64,000 nt of DNA from Bog-756 sp963704585. Lineage in GTDB: Bacteria; Actinomycetota; Acidimicrobiia; Acidimicrobiales; RAAP-2. The position numbers and the translations under genes were made by a program. Positions 58,358 through 64,000 of this stretch are shown piece after piece (position 1 is the first letter of the stretch; each line of letters opens with the position of its first letter). The stretch lies in assembly GCA_963704585.1 (NCBI GenBank), contig OY969919.1, positions 310,001 through 374,000 on the forward strand, written 5' to 3'. The notes beneath the pieces are model-generated. The model had not been told where the DNA came from and did no database searches. It worked only from the letters and a program-made list of their open reading frames with translations.

Positions 58358-59298
58358 CGCGCACCGCCCGTCCCCGCCCGGTCGACGCCCCGCACCCAGG
58401 CGAGCAGACCCCGCATCGCGTGCATGCGGTTGGTCGCCTGTGCATAGACGACGCTTCGCGGTCCGTCGAGGACCGCCGCGCTGATCTCCTCGCCCCGGTG
58501 GGCCGGCAGGCAGTGCAGCACGACCGCGTCCGGGCTCGCGTGGCCGAGCAGCGCGTCGTCGACGGTGTAACCGGCGAAGGCGGCGCGCCGCGCCGCCGAC
58601 TCGGCCTCCTGTCCCATCGACGTCCACACGTCGGTGTAGAGCGCGTCGGCGCCCGATGCGGCCACGGTCGGGTCGTCCGTGACGAGGAGCTCCCCACCGA
58701 GCGAGCGGATCCGTTCGACGTCGTCCGCGCTCGGGCCGTACCCGTCGGGCGCGGCGATGCGCGTCGCCATCCCGATCAGCGCGGCGGCCGCCGCGAGTGA
58801 GCGCCAGACGTTGTTCGCGTCGCCGACGTAGGCCAGCGAACGCCCTCCGAGGCCGCCCGCGCCGAACACGGTGCGCAGCGTCAGCAGGTCGGCGAGGGCC
58901 TGGCAGGGATGCGCACGGTCCGAGAGGAGGTTGACGACCGGCACCTCGACACCGGCCGCGTCGAGGGCGCCCGCCATCCGCTCGAGCGAGTGGTGATCGA
59001 GGACGCGAGCGCAGAGCACCGCGTGGTAGCAGGCGAGCGTCCGGGCGACGTCGCCGGCCGGCTCGCGGACGTCGACGCCGACCTCCGCTCCCTGGATGAA
59101 GACGGGATGGCCGCCGAGCGCCACCGTCGCCATCTCGGCGCTGTTCCTTGTCCGGTTCGAGGGCTTCTCGAAGAGCAGCGCGACCCCGCTGCCCTCGAGC
59201 ACCCGCGGGAGCGTGGCCGGCTCGGCGGCCGCGAGCTCGAGTACCGCGGCGAGCCCGTCGGCCCCGAGGTCCTCGACGTCGAGCACGTGACGGGTCAC
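58354..59298 (-). CDS. argF: Ornithine carbamoyltransferase
   Basis: ArgF makes citrulline from ornithine and carbamoyl phosphate. The 314-residue product has the carbamoyl-phosphate loop as FEKPSNRTRNSAEM, where Asn replaces the usual Thr of STRTR. HPCQALADLLT and VLHCLPAHRGEEI are intact, as is DVWTSMGQE. GTG 59298 overlaps argD by 4 bases. The Asn variant still has the Arg residues that bind phosphate. Confidence 0.95.
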   Translation of the reverse strand: MTRHVLDVEDLGADGLAAVLELAAAEPATLPRVLEGSGVALLFEKPSNRTRNSAEMATVALGGHPVFIQGAEVGVDVREPAGDVARTLACYHAVLCARVLDHHSLERMAGALDAAGVEVPVVNLLSDRAHPCQALADLLTLRTVFGAGGLGGRSLAYVGDANNVWRSLAAAAALIGMATRIAAPDGYGPSADDVERIRSLGGELLVTDDPTVAASGADALYTDVWTSMGQEAESAARRAAFAGYTVDDALLGHASPDAVVLHCLPAHRGEEISAAVLDGPRSVVYAQATNRMHAMRGLLAWVRGVDRAGTGGAR

Positions 59299-60512
59299 GC
59301 CGACCCCTCCGGAGGGTCGGCGACCGCGCACCGTTCGAGCACGGGGCCGAGGAGGGCGATCGCCCGGTCGATCTCGGCTGCGGTCACGAGGAGCGACGGC
59401 GCGAAGCGCAGCAGGTCGGGACCGGGCGCGTTGAGCACGAGACCGGCATCCAGCGCGGCGCGGCACGCGGCCACAGCGAACGGGCCCTGCAGCACCGCGC
59501 CCACGAGCAGGCCTTCCCCCCGGACCGACGCGACCCCCGGCAGTGTGCGGAGGGCGGTGGAGAGGTGCTCCCCCGCAGCCCGTGCGCGGGCGGGGGCGTC
59601 GACCGCTTGCATCACCGCGAGCGTCGCCCGCGCCGCCGACATGGCGAGCGGTTGGCCCCCGAACGTGCTCCCGTGGTCGCCGGGGACGAAGGCGGCGGCG
59701 ATCTCGGCACGGGCCCAGCAGGCGCCGACCGGCATCCCGTTGCCGAGCGCCTTCGCCATGGTCACGACGTCGGGCTCCACGCCGAGGTGCTGGAAGCCGA
59801 ACCACCGCCCCGTCCGGCCGAGACCGGTCTGGATCTCGTCGACCATGAGCAGGATCCCGCGCTCGCTGCAGAGCTGACGGAGCCCGACCAGGTAGTCCGA
59901 GGACGGCACCACCACCCCCGCCTCGCCGAGCACCGGCTCGACGAGGACCGCTGCCACCCGCCCGGGGTCGCAGGCAGCGGCCATGGCGTCGAGGTCGTCG
60001 TAGGGCACGTGCTCGAAGCCTTCGGGCATCGGGCGGAAGTGCACCTGCTTCTCGGTCTGGCCGGTCGCGGCAAGGGTGGCGAGCGTCCTGCCGTGGAACG
60101 CGTTCCACGTGCTGACCACGCAGAAGCGATCCGGCCCGGCCCATCGCCGGGCGAGCTTGATCGCGCACTCGTTCGCCTCCGCCCCCGAGTTGGCGAAGAA
60201 GACCTGTCCTCCGGCGCGGGTCTCGCCGCCGCCGACGAGCCGGTCGAGGGTGATCGCGACCTCGGGCGCGAGCTCGTTGCCGAAGAGGTTCGAGACGTGT
60301 GAGAGGGTGCGCGCCTGCTCGGCGACCGCGTCGGCGACCGCAGGGTGCGCGTGTCCGAGCGAGGTCACCGCCAGGCCCGAGAGGAAGTCGAGGTACTGGC
60401 GGCCCTCGACGTCGACGAGCAGGCTGCCTTCGCCCCGGACGAAGGTCACGGGCGGGTCCGCGTAGGTGTGCATCAGCGCGGACCGGTCGATCATCTGCAG
60501 CTCTCCGCTCAC
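59295..60512 (-). CDS. argD: Acetylornithine aminotransferase
   Basis: This PLP enzyme makes N-acetylornithine. The 405-residue product has NSGAEANECAIKLARRWAG, WNAFHGRTLATLAATG, LMVDEIQTGLGRTG and the PLP lysine in VTMAKALGNGMPVGA. GTG 60512 overlaps the argB stop; an in-frame ATG lies 7 codons on. It may also serve lysine synthesis, as in other actinobacteria. Confidence 0.96.
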   Translation of the reverse strand: MSGELQMIDRSALMHTYADPPVTFVRGEGSLLVDVEGRQYLDFLSGLAVTSLGHAHPAVADAVAEQARTLSHVSNLFGNELAPEVAITLDRLVGGGETRAGGQVFFANSGAEANECAIKLARRWAGPDRFCVVSTWNAFHGRTLATLAATGQTEKQVHFRPMPEGFEHVPYDDLDAMAAACDPGRVAAVLVEPVLGEAGVVVPSSDYLVGLRQLCSERGILLMVDEIQTGLGRTGRWFGFQHLGVEPDVVTMAKALGNGMPVGACWARAEIAAAFVPGDHGSTFGGQPLAMSAARATLAVMQAVDAPARARAAGEHLSTALRTLPGVASVRGEGLLVGAVLQGPFAVAACRAALDAGLVLNAPGPDLLRFAPSLLVTAAEIDRAIALLGPVLERCAVADPPEGSA

Positions 60513-61426
60513 CGGTCCAACCCCACCATGGTCCCGATCCCCTCGTCGGTAAAGATCTCCAGCAGGAGCGCGTGCGGAGTCCGACCGTCGAGGATGTGTG
60601 CATGCCCGACCCCCGCCCGCACCGCGCGCGCACACGACTCGACCTTCGGGATCATCCCACCGACCGCCGCGCCGGTCCGCACCAGGTCGTCGAGCTCGTC
60701 CGCCGTGGCACGGTGGATGAGCGTCGCCGCGTCGCCGGGCACCGACCGCACGCCCGCGACGTCGGTGAGGAAGACGAGCTTCTCGGCACCGAGCGCTGCC
60801 GCGAGCGCACCGGCGGCCGTGTCCGCGTTGATGTTGAAGGCCTGCCCGGTGCGATCAGTCCCGATCGTCGCGACCACCGGGATGAGCCCCTGCGCGAGCA
60901 ACTGCTGCACGATCACCGGATCGACGTCGGTGACGTCGCCCACGAAGCCGAGCGCCTCTGAGCGGGCCGTCGCGGTGATCAGGTTGGCGTCCTCTCCCGA
61001 GAGCCCGACCGCCAGCGCGCCGTGCACGTTGATCGAGCTCACGATGTCGCGGTTGACCTTGCCGACGAGGACCATGCGGACCAGGTCGATCGTGTCGGCG
61101 TCGGTGACCCGCAGGCCGTCGAGGAATTCGACCTCCTTGCCGACGCGTTCCATCAGGGCACCGATCTGCGGTCCGCCGCCGTGCACGACGACCGGCAGCA
61201 TCCCGACCGAGCGCATGAGCACGATGTCCTCGGCGAACGACGCGAGCGCCTCGGCGTCGCCGATCTCGTGACCGTCCGGATCACGGGCGAGCACGTTGCC
61301 GCCGTACTTGACCACCACGACCTTGCCCGAGAAGCGGCGGATGTACGCGAGCGACTCGACGAGCACGGACGCCTTGTCCGCGGCGCCGAGGATGCGGTTC
61401 GGTGGTGACGGCGGCCCGACGCTCAC
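60509..61426 (-). CDS. argB: Acetylglutamate kinase
   Basis: ArgB phosphorylates N-acetylglutamate, the usual feedback-controlled step. The 305-residue product has VVVVKYGGNVL, VVHGGGPQIGALM, and NINADTAAGALAAALGAEKL. An N-terminal helix of about 25 residues (ADKASVLVESLAYIRRF) precedes the kinase core, as in the hexameric arginine-sensitive type, so feedback inhibition is likely. It overlaps argJ and argD by 4 bases each. Confidence 0.97.
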   Translation of the reverse strand: MSVGPPSPPNRILGAADKASVLVESLAYIRRFSGKVVVVKYGGNVLARDPDGHEIGDAEALASFAEDIVLMRSVGMLPVVVHGGGPQIGALMERVGKEVEFLDGLRVTDADTIDLVRMVLVGKVNRDIVSSINVHGALAVGLSGEDANLITATARSEALGFVGDVTDVDPVIVQQLLAQGLIPVVATIGTDRTGQAFNINADTAAGALAAALGAEKLVFLTDVAGVRSVPGDAATLIHRATADELDDLVRTGAAVGGMIPKVESCARAVRAGVGHAHILDGRTPHALLLEIFTDEGIGTMVGLDR

Positions 61427-62592
61427 GACGTCGTCCGGTTCTCGTCGATGTAGCCGTGGCCGAGGTCGACCCCGAGCACCGTGCCGGTGCCGGCGCCGAG
61501 GCCGAGCTCGCAGTGGAGGTCGACCAGGCGGCCGCCCATGTGCCTGCCGAGCGCGGCGGCATCGTGCGGCGCGGCCACGCCGTCCCTGCACACGGTCACC
61601 CCGCCGTAGGCGATGGCGAGGCGGTCCATCTCGAAGGCGACGCCCGCGGAGCCGAGGTCGCTCGCCACCCGGCCCCAGTAGGGGTCCTCGCCGTTGATCG
61701 AGCACTTCACGAGGAGCGAGTCGGCCACCGCGCGGGCGGCCCGGTGCGCCTGGTCGTCCGACCGTGCACCGGTCACCCGCACTGAGATCGTCCGCGACGC
61801 GCCTTCGGCGTCACGCAACATGGCCGCGACCATTGCGGCGCAGACCTCGGTCACCGCCGCACCGAGGTCCTCGAGGTCGACCTCGCCGGCGCGGCCCGAG
61901 GCGAGCAGCACGACCGTGTCGTTGGTCGACGTGCAGCCGTCGATGGTCATCGAGTTGAACGTCGAGCCGACGGCCTCCCGGAGCACCGTGCCGAGCACGG
62001 GCGGATCGACGGCCGCGTCGGTGGTGAGGAACGCGAGCATGGTGGCCATGTCCGGGGCGAGCATGCCCGCGCCCTTGGCCATCCCGGCGACGGTGCACCC
62101 GCCCCGCTCGACGAGGGAGACCTTCGGTCCCGAGTCGGTGGTGAGGATCCCGGTCGCCGCACGGGCGGCCGCACCGGGGTCGGAGGAGCGCGCGGCAACG
62201 AGCTCGGGAAGTCCGGCCTCGATGGGTCCCATGGGGAGCGGGATGCCGATGAGCCCGGTCGAGCAGACGAGGATCTGGTCGGTGCTCGCGCCGAGCCCGT
62301 CCGCGACGAGCGCACACATGCGCTCCGCATCCTCACGCCCGCGGTCGCCGGTGGCGGCGTTGGCGTTCCCGCTGCTCACGACCACCCCGGAGGCGAGACC
62401 GCCCGATGCGGTCAGGTGGGCCCGGCTCACCTGCACCGGCGCAGCCGCGGCAAGGTTCGTCGTGAAGGTGGCCGCCGCGGGGACCGGCCGCCCGTCGTCG
62501 GTCGCCACGAGCGCGAGGTCGAGCGCACCCGAGGTCTTGATCCCGGCCGCGTGGCCGGCGGCGACGAACCCGCGCGGTGCGGTGATGCTCAC
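61423..62592 (-). CDS. argJ: Glutamate N-acetyltransferase/amino-acid acetyltransferase ArgJ
   Basis: ArgJ recycles the acetyl group from acetylornithine to glutamate. The 389-residue precursor cleaves itself before a Thr in KGAGMLAPDMATMLAFLTTD, giving alpha and beta chains. TNLAAAAPVQVSRAHL and NGEDPYWGRVASDLGSAG are family features. GTG 62592 overlaps argC by 4 bases. Whether it can also use acetyl-CoA cannot be told from sequence. Confidence 0.96.
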   Translation of the reverse strand: MSITAPRGFVAAGHAAGIKTSGALDLALVATDDGRPVPAAATFTTNLAAAAPVQVSRAHLTASGGLASGVVVSSGNANAATGDRGREDAERMCALVADGLGASTDQILVCSTGLIGIPLPMGPIEAGLPELVAARSSDPGAAARAATGILTTDSGPKVSLVERGGCTVAGMAKGAGMLAPDMATMLAFLTTDAAVDPPVLGTVLREAVGSTFNSMTIDGCTSTNDTVVLLASGRAGEVDLEDLGAAVTEVCAAMVAAMLRDAEGASRTISVRVTGARSDDQAHRAARAVADSLLVKCSINGEDPYWGRVASDLGSAGVAFEMDRLAIAYGGVTVCRDGVAAPHDAAALGRHMGGRLVDLHCELGLGAGTGTVLGVDLGHGYIDENRTTS

Positions 62593-63635
62593 GGGTAGAC
62601 CCCGGCGATCGGCAGCCCGGCGGTCTCCGGGAGCCCGAGGGCGAGGTTCGCACACTGGACGGCCTGCCCTGCTGCGCCCTTCACGAGATTATCGATCGCG
62701 GCCAGGACCACGACCCATCCCGTGCGCGGATCGACCCGCACCGACAGGTGGGCACAGTTCGAACCGCTCGTCGCCTTGGTCGAGGGCGGGGCGTCGGTGA
62801 CCACCACGAACGGTTCGCCCGCGTACCGCTCGCGCAGCACCGCGATCGCGTCGGCGGACGTGGGTCCGCCCGCTTCCACCGGTGGCACCGCCGGCATCGC
62901 GTAGCAGGTCGCGAGGATCCCGCGGACCATCGGGGCGAGGTGGGGGGTGAAGAGAACCGTACGTCCGAGCCCCTGCTCCATCTCGGCCGTGTGGCGGTGG
63001 TCGAGGAGGCCGTAGGCGACGAAGTCCTCGTCGACCGCGCCGAAGTGGAGGTGCTCCTTCGGGGCGCGGCCCGCTCCCGACACCCCGCTCACCGCGTCCA
63101 CGACGATCGGCAGCGCGCCCGGGTCGGGCCCTGCGAGCAGACCGGACTCGGCGAGCGGTGCGAGGCCGAGGAGCGCCGCCGTCGGATAGCACCCGGGAGC
63201 GGCGATCCGGCGCGCCCCGGCCAGCTCGCCACGGTGGAGCTCGGGCAGCCCGTAGACGAAAGTGCCGAGCAGCTCGGGCGCCCGGTGCGGCGCCCCGTAC
63301 CAGACCGGGTAGAGCGCCGGGTCGGCAAGGCGGAAGTCGGCAGCCAGGTCCACGACCACTCCGACACGGTCGAGCACCGCCGGCAGGAGCTCCTGGGACT
63401 CGCCGTGCGGGAGCGCAGCGAAGAGCACGTCGAGTCCGTCGACCGCGTCGGCATCGGTGGCCGCGAAGACGAGGTCCGGATAGGCGGCCGCGAGCGACGG
63501 CGTGTGCGCGGCGATCGCCGCGCCCGTCGCCGACCCCGCCGTCGCCACGACCACCTCGAGCTCCGGGTGGGACGCGCAGAGGCGGAGGAGCTCGACGCCC
63601 GCGTAGCCGGACGCTCCGGCGATCCCGACCTTCAT
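62589..63635 (-). CDS. argC: N-acetyl-gamma-glutamyl-phosphate reductase
   Basis: ArgC reduces acetylglutamyl phosphate. The 348-residue product opens MKVGIAGASGYAGVELLRL with the NADPH-binding GASGYAG, has the catalytic Cys in RRIAAPGCYPTAALLGL, and VSGAGRAPKEHLHF. It is the first gene of the operon. GGAGGCC lies before ATG 63635, very close to it. Confidence 0.97.
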   Translation of the reverse strand: MKVGIAGASGYAGVELLRLCASHPELEVVVATAGSATGAAIAAHTPSLAAAYPDLVFAATDADAVDGLDVLFAALPHGESQELLPAVLDRVGVVVDLAADFRLADPALYPVWYGAPHRAPELLGTFVYGLPELHRGELAGARRIAAPGCYPTAALLGLAPLAESGLLAGPDPGALPIVVDAVSGVSGAGRAPKEHLHFGAVDEDFVAYGLLDHRHTAEMEQGLGRTVLFTPHLAPMVRGILATCYAMPAVPPVEAGGPTSADAIAVLRERYAGEPFVVVTDAPPSTKATSGSNCAHLSVRVDPRTGWVVVLAAIDNLVKGAAGQAVQCANLALGLPETAGLPIAGVYP

Positions 63636-63651
63636 GGCCTCCGACCCATAC

Positions 63652-63687
63652 TGCAATCATATGCGCATTTCCGCATGGATATGCAAC
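63652..63687 (-). promoter_or_regulatory. argC promoter with two ARG-box-like palindromes
   Basis: On the minus strand TTGCAT (63686-63681) and CATATG (63663-63658) are 17 bp apart, a plausible promoter about 22 bp before argC. Two half-symmetric sites, GTTGCATATCCATGCGG (63687-63671) and ATGCGCATATGATTGCA (63668-63652), cover it, 19 bp apart centre to centre. This is the spacing of paired ARG boxes in other bacteria, and ArgR is encoded in the operon. Confidence 0.7.
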
Positions 63688-63870
63688 TCCCCAAACCCGG
63701 GACCTGCGGGCACGGTCGCCGACGGTCGCAACTGCGCACCGAGATCGCGGTCTCACTGCCGGTATCGCGTGCTGCAACTTGGACGGTCGCTGTCCTATGG
63801 TGGTGCCCGAGGACGGACTCCGTTGGGGGGGACGGCCTCGTCACCGAGAGACGAGACGATTGGGGGAAGT

Positions 63871-64000
63871 ATGCGTAAGGCTTTGCTACTCGCGGCTGCA
63901 CTGACCATTCCAGCCGCCGGTGCGTCCGCGGTCATTGCCGGGGCGCCCGCCTGGGCCGCGGTGAAGATCACCTGCACGGGGATCAACGGTTCCCTGAGCG
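63871..64000 (+). CDS. Secreted protein, 5' end only
   Basis: From ATG 63871 the product begins MRKALLLAAALTIPAAGASA, a typical signal peptide with cleavage likely near AWA-AVKI (about residue 29), followed by KITCTGINGSLS. The window ends after 43 codons. GGGGGAAG precedes the start at a good distance. I cannot name the protein. Confidence 0.7.
   Translation, partial: MRKALLLAAALTIPAAGASAVIAGAPAWAAVKITCTGINGSLS

Overview
The window comes from a high-GC actinobacterium. The strongest signs are the gene order gcvH-garA-ftsR-bfn, which is the order of Rv1826-Rv1829 in Mycobacterium tuberculosis, an oxygen-tolerant-type 2-oxoacid:ferredoxin oxidoreductase, many lipoproteins with Thr/Ser-rich linkers, and frequent GTG starts with 4-base overlaps. 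A member of the Acidimicrobiia is my best guess, but that is inference from style and gene content, not from a tree.

Layout. 1-5.0 kb: the start of gltB (minus) diverges from a thiamine thiazole cluster thiO-thiS-thiG-thiD, whose thiD is frameshifted twice and is followed by a near-perfect hairpin. 5.2-12.4 kb: a phospholipase C-like lipoprotein, two membrane proteins, a frameshifted S9 peptidase, an AcuI-like reductase and a DUF4232-type lipoprotein. 12.4-18.6 kb (minus): pgsA, a GDP-mannose pyrophosphorylase fused to a mutase-like domain, gcvH, garA, ftsR and bfn, with a 24-bp tandem repeat in front of gcvH. 18.8-23.3 kb (plus): an MFS transporter, an SGNH hydrolase, a DUF1015 protein and a secreted protein with seven C-x5-C modules. 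23.3-29.8 kb (minus): a DUF1697 protein, korA-korB, class I aldolase and an Arg/Gly-rich TPR protein. 29.9-37.8 kb (plus): efeO-efeB, an ABC exporter with a NarL-type two-component system, a VOC protein and a lipoprotein. 37.9 kb (minus): a RibH2-type lumazine synthase behind a promoter whose spacer holds a KstR-like palindrome.

38.6-46.2 kb is a mobile-element pile-up. One complete IS21 element (IS21-1, with a 5-bp target duplication) abuts an IS1634-type transposase gene, which carries a frameshift and is split by a second IS21 element (IS21-2). Both IS21 elements carry a third, homologous zinc-ribbon gene coupled to istB.

46.3-53.1 kb is a complete rRNA operon on the minus strand: promoter, boxA, 16S, a spacer without tRNA, 23S, 5S and terminator. 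The 23S gene contains two group I introns only 8 nt apart, after E. coli positions U1923 and U1931 in the helix 69-71 region of the decoding/peptidyl-transferase interface. The L1931 intron encodes a LAGLIDADG homing endonuclease. The L1923 intron is ORF-less and is related to it. This is the most remarkable feature of the window.

53.2-55.0 kb holds an ECF sigma/anti-sigma pair and a lipoprotein. 55.2-63.7 kb is an eight-gene arginine operon, argC-J-B-D-F-R-G-H, with every junction overlapping by exactly 4 bases. It is preceded by two ARG-box-like palindromes over the promoter, so ArgR, encoded inside the operon, probably represses it. The window ends in the first codons of a secreted protein.

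Several genes carry single-base frameshifts next to GC-rich runs. They may be assembly errors rather than true pseudogenes.
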